Below are positions 1-4,973 of a stretch of DNA of 5,090 nt, piece by piece; within the stretch, counting starts at the first letter, position 1, and each line of letters begins with the position of its first letter. Under the pieces are notes generated by a model that saw only the letters and a program-made list of their open reading frames with translations, searched no databases and was not told the DNA's origin. This stretch comes from Promethearchaeota archaeon (lineage in GTDB: Archaea; Asgardarchaeota; Lokiarchaeia; Sigynarchaeales; SOKP01). The DNA lies in contig JAEOTJ010000309.1 in NCBI GenBank assembly GCA_016839905.1, positions 1 to 5,090 of the forward strand. Direction: 5' to 3'. The position numbers and the translations under genes were made by a program.

Positions 1-169
1 TTATGGTAAAATGTTTATTAATATTTTTAATTTTTAATATATTTGGCAAGCCCTCAACGGAATCAATGATGATAGGGTCATTAATTTGACCAGATCCTTT
101 CCATCCGTGTTTTTTTTTAAGCTTTTCAATATTTCTATTTTTAATCGTGAGTTTTTTTACTTCAAACAT
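1..169 (-). CDS. N-terminal part of a beta-helix/NosD-like repeat protein (runs off the left edge)
   Basis: An open frame starts at ATG 169 and stays open to the window edge, giving 56 residues that begin MFEVKKLTIKNRNIEKLKKK. It continues with HGWKGSGQINDPIIIDS, then EGLPNILKI and NINKHFTI. The order W-x-G-S-G, then D-P-I-I-I-D, then a short strand ending N-x-H-x-x-I, is the usual opening of right-handed parallel beta-helix (NosD/pectate-lyase-like) proteins that are abundant in Lokiarchaeia. That is a family resemblance from memory, not a search result. No signal peptide is visible, and the lysine-rich start suggests a cytoplasmic protein. It lies 110 bases downstream of the LRR gene on the same strand. 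A possible TATA element (TTATAAAAAA, minus strand, 227-236) would give a leader of about 35 bases. No convincing Shine-Dalgarno site precedes the ATG. The function beyond the fold is unknown. Confidence 0.6.
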   Translation of the reverse strand, partial: MFEVKKLTIKNRNIEKLKKKHGWKGSGQINDPIIIDSVEGLPNILKIKNINKHFTI

Positions 170-238
170 ATTCAAAACAAGGAAATTTTTTTGTGTGATT
201 TATTCAAGATCCTTTAGCAAACTAATTTTTTATAACTT

Positions 239-251
239 TTCTTATTAAGAA
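239..251. repeat. 13-base inverted repeat after the LRR gene
   Basis: TTCTTATTAAGAA is a 6-base perfect inverted repeat around one central base. It lies 28 bases past the LRR stop and about 70 bases before the beta-helix gene start. It could be a weak hairpin at the end of the LRR transcript or an operator for the next gene. It may also be chance in AT-rich DNA, since no U-tract follows on the minus strand. Confidence 0.25.
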
Positions 252-279
252 CCATTAAATTTTTATCCAATAAATTCTA

Positions 280-1293
280 TTATTCTTTATTTTTTTTACA
301 ATATTCAATATATTTTTGAGCGTGATTCGCTTCTCCAATTTGATTGATTAATTCTTGAGGGAAATCATTTAGACATAATTCAATGATCTTTAAGTTTTCA
401 AGATGGTCTAAACCTTCGATTTTTGGAAAATGATTATCAATCAAGTGAAGACTTTCAATACTATTGGGTAATTCTAATGCTAAGGCTTTCATGTCATTAA
501 AATGATTACCCTCCAAGTTTATATATGTTAATCTTGACAACCCTTTAAGCCCCTTGATCTCAGTTAATAAATTATAAGATAAATCTAAACCTTCTAAATT
601 TCTAAGATATTCAAGATTGCTTATACTACTAATCATGCTACTACTCAATTTCAAGAATTTTAACTTAGTTAGGCTCTTGAAACAATCAATTGAGTGGATA
701 TTACTGGATTCATAATCTATCTCTTCAAGGTTTATCAATTTACCAATTACTACGGGATTTTTAATCTCTGAAGCAGACATACTTAACTTTTTCAGATGAG
801 GGAAGAATATGAGGCAATTCAGTTCAAGTAGAGTCCATTCAACTCCATATAGCCATACTATATGGCCTTTTGGATTAAGTCTAACTGAGTCGAATGTTGA
901 AGTATAAATGTGTTCATGATCTTTAACAACTTGAAAGTTGCTTCCGTGAATTTTTTCAAGAAGTTCCAATCCAATTGCCTCGTGAGGATCAATTCTTGGT
1001 AAAAATTTTTTCCCTAATAGATTCTTTAATGGTTCTAAATGTTTATCTTTAATCAAATGAATTAACTGTATCTTGACACCCTCAGAAATATCAGAATCTA
1101 AGAGTTTATTGATGATTTTTAATAAATCATTTGAATTATAATTAAAATCTAATAAATTGTTTAAAATATCTATTTTTTGATTTTCCTCTTTACTTTCTTG
1201 AATGGTTTTAATGAATTCTTCAATAAGAACTTCTATTGAAATTTGATTTGTTTTATAATTATCAATTATATCTTTTATCATTAATTTCTTCAT
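280..1293 (-). CDS. Leucine-rich repeat protein with helical N-terminal domain
   Basis: A protein of 337 residues starting MKKLMIKD. Residues 1-95 are helical and HEAT-like, built of short amphipathic helices with spaced Leu/Ile. Residues about 104-160 form a linker seen in Lokiarchaeal LRR proteins (HEAIGLELLEKIHG near residue 104). From 167 to 318 there are seven LRRs in near-perfect 22-residue register (starting at 167, 189, 211, 233, 255, 279 and 301; the fifth is 24 long), SDS22-like, for example LEGLDLSYNLLTEIKGL. The C-terminal cap carries AQKYIEYCKK. There is no signal peptide or membrane segment, so it is probably a cytosolic protein-interaction scaffold; the partner is unknown. ATG 1293 is preferred over TTG 1317, because the TATA box is 29 bases before 1293 and the TTG sits just downstream of that box, before the expected transcription start. 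The N-domain aligns without gaps to that of the divergent TPR protein. Confidence 0.85.
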   Translation of the reverse strand: MKKLMIKDIIDNYKTNQISIEVLIEEFIKTIQESKEENQKIDILNNLLDFNYNSNDLLKIINKLLDSDISEGVKIQLIHLIKDKHLEPLKNLLGKKFLPRIDPHEAIGLELLEKIHGSNFQVVKDHEHIYTSTFDSVRLNPKGHIVWLYGVEWTLLELNCLIFFPHLKKLSMSASEIKNPVVIGKLINLEEIDYESSNIHSIDCFKSLTKLKFLKLSSSMISSISNLEYLRNLEGLDLSYNLLTEIKGLKGLSRLTYINLEGNHFNDMKALALELPNSIESLHLIDNHFPKIEGLDHLENLKIIELCLNDFPQELINQIGEANHAQKYIEYCKKNKE

Positions 1294-1310
1294 CTTAATA
1301 TTAATATAGA
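1288..1310 (-). repeat. Shared leader/start cassette, copy at the LRR gene
   Basis: On the minus strand this reads TCTA followed by TATTAATATTAAGATGAAG, so it includes the ATG and the second codon. It matches positions 1624-1646 on the plus strand at 22 of 23 bases. The two copies face away from each other and form an inverted repeat around the 313-base intergenic core. The 17 bases before the ATG are part of the match, so protein-level constraint alone does not explain it. Confidence 0.85.
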
Positions 1311-1318
1311 AACTCAAA

Positions 1319-1326
1319 TATTTAAA
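1319..1326 (-). promoter_or_regulatory. TATA box of the LRR gene
   Basis: TTTAAATA on the minus strand ends exactly 25 bases before ATG 1293. A run of 11 A residues immediately upstream (T-run at 1329-1339 on the plus strand) suits an archaeal BRE. The spacing places transcription initiation at or within a few bases of the ATG, which means a leaderless mRNA. This agrees with the absence of a Shine-Dalgarno site. Confidence 0.7.
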
Positions 1327-1607
1327 TATTTTTTTTTTTCACGAAACTTTGGACCATCAGATGTTTTATCTTATATAAAATCAAGAGATCAAACAAATAA
1401 AAACTGAGATTACCATACTCTTCGTACCTGCTTCGATTTAATTAAGTTTAATTTTGACTGGGGGGGCTATTTATTTTTAATTTTCATGTGAAAATCTTGT
1501 TCAGTCTCATATTGATCTAAGATATTTTAAGAATTTCAATAATGATCTAAAGTTAAAAAGGTGAAAACTAATGATTGTATCATTTAAATCACGATTTAAA
1601 GCAAAGA
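1327..1607. other. Divergent intergenic region between the LRR and TPR genes
   Basis: This stretch of about 280 bases has no credible long ORF on either strand. It holds a TATA-like TATATAAAA at 1372-1380 (plus) that drives no recognisable gene and a run of seven G (1460-1466) that stands out in AT-rich DNA. After that come a T-rich stretch (about 1468-1484), a 16-base perfect palindrome (1480-1495) and two TGATCTAA copies (1513-1520 and 1544-1551). A short ORF with a strong Shine-Dalgarno site starts at 1571. A small RNA starting near 1400 and ending in the T-rich stretch after the G-run is possible, but no stable fold is evident by eye. Confidence 0.4.
1480..1495. promoter_or_regulatory. 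16-base palindrome, possible operator
   Basis: ATTTTCATGTGAAAAT is a perfect palindrome with 7-base arms around TG. It lies mid-way in the divergent spacer, so a dimeric regulator bound here could affect both genes. It is about 115-160 bases from either TATA box, which is far for direct repression. The role is inferred from symmetry only. Confidence 0.3.
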
Positions 1608-1612
1608 CTTAA
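1571..1612 (+). CDS. 13-codon ORF with strong Shine-Dalgarno site, upstream of the TPR gene
   Basis: AGGTGA (1559-1564) is a six-base match to the archaeal anti-Shine-Dalgarno sequence and sits six bases before ATG 1571. The ORF reads MIVSFKSRFKAKT and stops at TAA 1610-1612. Its last codons overlap the TPR TATA box, and it is not in the TPR frame. It could be a real micropeptide, the 5' stub of a gene cut off when the TPR promoter cassette arrived, or chance. No transcript start for it is obvious. Confidence 0.3.
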   Translation: MIVSFKSRFKAKT

Positions 1613-1615
1613 ATA
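1608..1615 (+). promoter_or_regulatory. TATA box of the TPR gene
   Basis: CTTAAATA ends exactly 25 bases before ATG 1641, the same spacing as at the LRR gene. Purine-rich GCAAAGA immediately upstream fits a BRE. The expected transcription start falls at or next to the ATG, so the message should be leaderless. The 25 bases between box and ATG match the LRR promoter at 19 positions. Confidence 0.7.
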
Positions 1616-1623
1616 TAAGTACT

Positions 1624-1646
1624 TCTTTATTAATATTAAGATGAAG
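1624..1646 (+). repeat. Shared leader/start cassette, copy at the TPR gene
   Basis: TCTT followed by TATTAATATTAAGATGAAG, including the start ATG 1641. It is one mismatch from the inverted copy at 1288-1310. Its first 13 bases (TCTTTATTAATAT) recur exactly at 2275-2287 inside the TPR gene, at the junction of the internal duplication. Confidence 0.85.
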
Positions 1647-2274
1647 GAAGCATCGTTTATTAATATTTATGAGGATTATCTGAGTGGTAAGTTAGATAAG
1701 GAGAACGCCAAGCAAAAATTAATCTCCTTCATTAATGATGAAAGTGATAAAAAAGAAAAAGTAGAAGCCATTAAGGTATTCTATAAAATTAAAGTCCAGC
1801 ACCATGAATTCGACTGGTCTAATAACACGTTTTACCTTGCTGATTTTACGACAGATGAAATGGAGTCTTTTCTAAGCGGCTTTAGCGACGATCTTGAAAA
1901 CTCAAGGTTTTTAGAAATGTGGGAGTGTTTAGCAGGTGATTTGATTAAATGTTGGGATCCAACTCATAAATTAATAGGTAGAGTAATCATACAAAAAATG
2001 GTGAAACATCATAATAATGACATGTCCTTGTGGCAAAAACTTGGGAGCGCATATAAAGATAGTAACGAGCATGAAAAATCCGAAAATGCTTATAAAGAGG
2101 CCTTAAAAATCGAACCTGAGGATTTTAATAATTGGGAATACTTGCTTGAGCTCTATAGAGCGAAATATTCTAACTTGGATGATGCGGTAATAGCACTTAA
2201 GAATACATTAAAGGAATTTGTAGATTATACAAATTATTGGGATGAGTTTATCGAATTTTTGGCGGGAAGGGATC
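1624..2274 (+). repeat. Internal duplication of the TPR gene, copy 1
   Basis: A unit of 651 bases that runs from the leader (TCTTTATTAATAT at 1624) through residue 212. The reading frame and spacing to copy 2 are conserved without indels until about residue 178, where copy 1 carries one extra codon. Compared with copy 2, it lacks the C-terminal tail that follows WELGKAF. Confidence 0.8.
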
Positions 2275-3107
2275 TCTTTATTAATATAATATTGGAAAAA
2301 TCAACTCCTAATGAAATTAACGATGATTATGTAAGTGGTAAGTTGGACAAAGAAAGTGCCAAGCAAAAGCTAATCATAATCATAGAAAAAGAACTGAATA
2401 GACAAGTGAAAATAGAAGCTATTAAGATATTTTATAAAATTACAGTTGAGCACCACGAACTCGAGTGGCTCTATAATACGATGTACATGGATAATTTTGG
2501 TAAAGATGAATTTAGAACCTTTCTAAATGAAATAAATGATGATCTTAAAAAACCTGAGGTTTTAGATGGATTGCATTGTTTAGCTGGTGATTTAATTGAA
2601 TGTGGGAATCCAAATCATGAAAAAGAAGGCATATTAATCTTAAAAAAATTGTTAAAATATCATAGTAATAACATCTACCTGTGGCAAGAACTAGGAAGTG
2701 TTTATAAAAATCTTTACAGGTATGAAAAAGCAGAGAGAGCCTATAGAGAAGCTATCAAAATTGTTCCTGAGGATTTAGATAATTGGGAGTATCTTTATTG
2801 CTTATTTTATGATAGTGGGGATATTAACAATGCGATTAAGACGTTAAAGACTTTATTACAGTTAGATCCTGAAATAATGAAAAATTGGGCTCGCCTTTTA
2901 AGGTTCTATATTAAAAAATGGGAGTTGGGAAAAGCATTTCAAACCATCGATTCTGCGCTAGAACGTGAGACAAATTGGACAGGAATGATCGAGAGACCTT
3001 TAATCGAGGAATTTTTATACAGAATACTTAATAGTAACGAAGAGGAGTATTATAAACAAAAAGCCCAGGAATATTTACATAAATTAGATTTATATATTGA
3101 TACTTAA
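1641..3107 (+). CDS. TPR-repeat protein with internal tandem duplication
   Basis: A protein of 488 residues from ATG 1641 (MKEASFINIYEDYLSGKLDK). It consists of two copies of one unit. Residues 1-211 and 218-428 are offset by 217 residues, ungapped over the first 168 or so, with about half the positions identical by hand count (85/168). Each unit has a helical HEAT-like N-domain (SGKLDKEN/SAKQKL), a middle part (CLAGDLI-x-C) and TPR helices. The TPRs begin at W131 and W165 in copy 1 and at W348, W382 and W416 in copy 2, with typical AYKEALKIEPED and AYREAIKIVPED signatures. The tail (about 430-488) is present only after copy 2. There is no signal peptide or membrane segment. It is probably a cytosolic interaction scaffold; the ligand is unknown. 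A TTG 66 bases upstream extends the frame but lies before the TATA box, so it was rejected. The stop overlaps that of the convergent remnant by two bases. Confidence 0.85.
   Translation: MKEASFINIYEDYLSGKLDKENAKQKLISFINDESDKKEKVEAIKVFYKIKVQHHEFDWSNNTFYLADFTTDEMESFLSGFSDDLENSRFLEMWECLAGDLIKCWDPTHKLIGRVIIQKMVKHHNNDMSLWQKLGSAYKDSNEHEKSENAYKEALKIEPEDFNNWEYLLELYRAKYSNLDDAVIALKNTLKEFVDYTNYWDEFIEFLAGRDLFINIILEKSTPNEINDDYVSGKLDKESAKQKLIIIIEKELNRQVKIEAIKIFYKITVEHHELEWLYNTMYMDNFGKDEFRTFLNEINDDLKKPEVLDGLHCLAGDLIECGNPNHEKEGILILKKLLKYHSNNIYLWQELGSVYKNLYRYEKAERAYREAIKIVPEDLDNWEYLYCLFYDSGDINNAIKTLKTLLQLDPEIMKNWARLLRFYIKKWELGKAFQTIDSALERETNWTGMIERPLIEEFLYRILNSNEEEYYKQKAQEYLHKLDLYIDT
2275..2924 (+). repeat. 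Internal duplication of the TPR gene, copy 2, with fossil leader
   Basis: The copy starts with the same 13 leader bases as copy 1 (2275-2287), now translated as FINI. The codon matching the original start ATG is TTG at 2292-2294 (Leu218). Homology continues into GDI-NNAIKTLKTLLQ and the WARLLRFY helix. The right end near 2924 is approximate, set where copy 1 is interrupted by the junction. Confidence 0.75.
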
Positions 3108-3490
3108 TCTTTCTCGTCCCGTCTTTTCTTATCTCTAATAGAGACTTTCCAAGCAGCATATATGATAGAGACATTTAAAGAGATAAGTATAAAGATTATC
3201 AAAGACAGCATCAAGGAATCACTTCTAAAATCCACGACTTTTAGTCTAATGATGTACTCTGATTCATAATTAGAGGAGTCTTGAGAATAGATCCATGGAA
3301 TGATGAATTCATACAAGAAATTATCTGGTGGGTTTCTAAAAGGTACTTTAAATGATTCTCCTACGGTAAAAGCGAACTGATCATTATCATTTCTATTAAA
3401 ATATCTCTTTCCATACGATTCATGATACGTTGGATCACAAGGAATCCATCCCTCTTTTACCGTTTCATAATGATCTAATGATGAATACGG
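3104..3490 (-). pseudogene. C-terminal remnant of a membrane-anchored transglutaminase-like protein
   Basis: The minus frame is open from just after a stop at 3491-3493 down to the TAA at 3104-3106, giving 128 residues. There is no ATG, and TTG 3316 is the only possible start. It begins PYSSLDHYETVKEGWIPCDP and continues TYHESYGKRYF. The G-W-I-P-x-D-P-T-Y pattern is the third catalytic motif of transglutaminase-like proteases, with Asp at 3434-3436. Residues about 93-113 form one hydrophobic helix (LMLSLIIFILISLNVSIIYAA), followed by a basic tail (KKRRDEKD), which suggests an extracellular enzyme domain anchored at its C-terminus. The Cys and His motifs that should lie upstream are absent in frame. 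The stretch around 3486-3506 in another frame reads VEWITVF, perhaps a frameshifted, damaged His-Trp motif. It is therefore read as a broken gene. The family call rests on one motif plus topology. Confidence 0.5.
3108..3136 (+). terminator. Pyrimidine-rich tract after the TPR stop
   Basis: Directly after the TAA the plus strand is almost entirely C and T, with short T-runs (TCTTTC, TCTTTTCTT). Archaeal termination mostly depends on T-rich tracts without a hairpin, so this is a plausible terminator. The T-runs are short, and the same bases encode the basic tail of the convergent remnant, which could explain the bias. Confidence 0.3.
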
Positions 3491-3558
3491 TTATCCACTC
3501 AACACGCTTTAGTTAATGTTATTGACCACTATTTTAAATGCTTTAACGTAAAATCACG

Positions 3559-3750
3559 GTGTCCCCTTGCCCAGATGCAATTAAATCCACCCTATTAAAA
3601 AAGATTGACTCCTACATCTTGAAAATCTTGATCAATTCAATATCGGACTTGAGAATGACAATATTAGTGAGCCCTGATCTAAATAAAGAAAATTACATCT
3701 ATGTTCAAGCATCCCATTTTAAGGACTTTGAAATTCAATACTTGTACTGA
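3559..3750 (+). pseudogene. Unrecognised ORF fragment with different codon use
   Basis: The frame is open from 3547, with a GTG at 3559, to TGA 3748-3750 (followed by TAA), giving 63 residues. It contains LLKKIDSYILKILINSI, then MTILVSPDLNKENYIYVQAS and HFKDFEIQYLY. The helix-then-strand pattern (MTILVSP, YIYVQA, FEIQYLY) looks like a piece of an alpha/beta domain. The TrmB or phospholipase-D-like sensor domains of archaeal regulators are a loose possibility, but no family is recognised. By hand count 28 of 63 codons end in G or C, against about a quarter in the start of the neighbouring HEPN-like gene. There is no Shine-Dalgarno site or TATA box at a fitting distance. Together with the adjacent broken transglutaminase remnant, this suggests a fragment left by rearrangement or transfer. 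It could also be a small intact gene. Confidence 0.35.
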
Positions 3751-3778
3751 TAAACCTCGTGAGCTGTGTTAAGGCTAG

Positions 3779-4669
3779 TTATATTGGTGTTGTTTTAAAT
3801 TTTTCCAAAATTGAATTAAAAACAGGTTTCATCGTATTAAACCAACTTTCATCAATAAGAGTACTCTTTATTTCCTTCTCAATATGAATATAATTCCGGA
3901 AATCACGTAAATGTGATTGAATAAGCTCCCATCTTCTCTTTTCGTTAAAAATATTATGCATTATTGCTACTTGAACATAATTCCAGAAATTTGAATTTTT
4001 TTTCTTTACTGTATTTCCTTTATTGTCCAACGGTGCTATATTTTTTTTATTACAATATCTTATAAGCAAGAATTCTATAATTGCACCCATAGCAACCATA
4101 CAATATTTATAGTTTTCATTTTTCTCAAATTCAACTAAAGATAAAAAATTATTTCGTAGGATCATACATTCCTTATTATTTTTAAAATATTTTGATAAAT
4201 GAGTTGAAATTAACGTATTTTTAATATTATCTAGAATTTTCAACAGGATACCTTCTTTTGAATTCTCTGGAATTATAGAAGATATCCCACCTTCATCTTC
4301 AAGCATCTCTTGGACTAATTGAATATATACAAGTAATAACTCCTTAATTGTTGTTGCCCTTTCAAGAATATCCTCATCATTATCATCACTTAAAAAATAC
4401 AGTTCTAGTGAGATCGGAAGGGCATAAAAAATCCCATTTAAATCAGATTTCTTTGAGCTACTTATTAATAAATAATTATTGACATCTAAACTATTAATTT
4501 CTTCTTGCATTCTCGCAGAATTTGCTTTTAACCACTCATAGACTTTATTAGATTTGAAATCATCTAGATTTTTCTCTTTATAGAACCTTCTCTCTGATTT
4601 AATAAATTTTTTAATAATTTTCAAATATTTTTCTGCCCGTTCTAAAGATCTCTTATAGTTAATTGACAT
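3779..4669 (-). CDS. All-helical protein with HEPN/DUF4145-like C-terminal domain
   Basis: A protein of 296 residues from ATG 4669. The N-terminal part (1-65) is strongly charged and helical (RAEKYLKIIKKFIKSERRFY), and 80-160 is a second helical segment with an acidic patch (SDDNDEDILERA). The C-terminal domain (about 175-290) has a hydrophobic helix (YCMVAMGAIIEFLLIRYC, 189-206), then FWNYVQVAI. It then has the motif LRDFRNYIHIEK with R255, R258, N259 and H262. R-x6-H and R-N-x-x-H in a late helix are the pattern of HEPN and DUF4145-type domains, many of which bind or cut RNA. Whether this one is catalytic cannot be told. No nucleotidyltransferase partner (MNT) is adjacent, so a toxin-antitoxin role is not supported. 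A GAGGGA Shine-Dalgarno-like site fixes the start, unlike the leaderless LRR and TPR genes. Confidence 0.6.
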   Translation of the reverse strand: MSINYKRSLERAEKYLKIIKKFIKSERRFYKEKNLDDFKSNKVYEWLKANSARMQEEINSLDVNNYLLISSSKKSDLNGIFYALPISLELYFLSDDNDEDILERATTIKELLLVYIQLVQEMLEDEGGISSIIPENSKEGILLKILDNIKNTLISTHLSKYFKNNKECMILRNNFLSLVEFEKNENYKYCMVAMGAIIEFLLIRYCNKKNIAPLDNKGNTVKKKNSNFWNYVQVAIMHNIFNEKRRWELIQSHLRDFRNYIHIEKEIKSTLIDESWFNTMKPVFNSILEKFKTTPI

Positions 4670-4675
4670 AATTAT

Positions 4676-4681
4676 TCCCTC
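4676..4681 (-). promoter_or_regulatory. Shine-Dalgarno-like site of the HEPN-like gene
   Basis: GAGGGA on the minus strand ends six bases before ATG 4669. It supports that start and a leadered message, in contrast to the two leaderless genes on the left. Confidence 0.5.
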
Positions 4682-4720
4682 ATTTTTGATTTTAATATAT
4701 AATTAATCTTTTACTCTATA

Positions 4721-4730
4721 TATTTAAATA
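4721..4730 (-). promoter_or_regulatory. TATA box of the HEPN-like gene
   Basis: TATTTAAATA is the closest match to the same core seen at the LRR promoter. At about 55 bases from the ATG it predicts a leader of roughly 27-30 bases that contains the GAGGGA site. A weaker AT-rich element (TTATATATTAAAA, about 4691-4703) sits nearer and would instead give a nearly leaderless start. The first is favoured because it keeps the Shine-Dalgarno site inside the transcript. Confidence 0.5.
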
Positions 4731-4973
4731 TTATTACCCTCTCATAGATTTTACAAACTATATAAAAACTAAGTTCTTAAGTGAAAATTTAACCTGATAT
4801 GAGTTTATTACTAAAAAATAAGAGTGACCTTAATTCTTATTCTAATAAAGTCGAAATAAGTGTTATTAGACAAATTTCTATTGATTTTCTATTGACCTTA
4901 ATATCAATTTTTGAAGATAAGAAAAAATTTTTTTCAGGATTTTTTCCCAAATATAAAAAATTTAAAGTGATAG
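4731..4973. other. Gene-poor spacer upstream of the HEPN-like gene
   Basis: This is very AT-rich DNA between the HEPN-like promoter and the end of the next minus-strand gene. The plus strand has a good TATA-like TATATAAAAA at 4759-4768, and an ATG at 4799 opens a 67-codon frame. That frame runs through long A/T tracts, ends inside the minus-strand gene at the right edge, and has no family resemblance, so it is not called. A short plus-strand RNA from the TATA element remains possible. No other structure is seen apart from the inverted A/T tract at 4921-4935. Confidence 0.4.
4921..4935 (-). terminator. Possible terminator of the right-edge gene
   Basis: An A6/T7 inverted tract bounded by G and C, about 40 bases past the stop at 4974. 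The minus strand also carries a T6 run at 4956-4961, closer to the stop. Consecutive U-runs after a stop are the usual archaeal termination signal. The A/T richness of the region lowers confidence. Confidence 0.35.

Noticed and set aside
1511..1551. Pair of TGATCTAA direct repeats about 30 bases apart, considered as regulator sites or the start of an array
   Set aside because: There are only two copies with no further periodicity, and TGATCTAA also occurs near 3471 inside the transglutaminase-like remnant. There is not enough to call a repeat element or CRISPR.
1575..1640. N-terminal extension of the TPR protein from TTG 1575
   Set aside because: It would start upstream of the TATA box that serves the gene, and its sequence shows no similarity to the start of the internal second copy beyond the leader-derived FINI.
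3779..4669. HEPN/MNT toxin-antitoxin module
   Set aside because: No nucleotidyltransferase or other small antitoxin-like ORF is adjacent on the same strand, and the protein is about twice the length of typical HEPN toxins.
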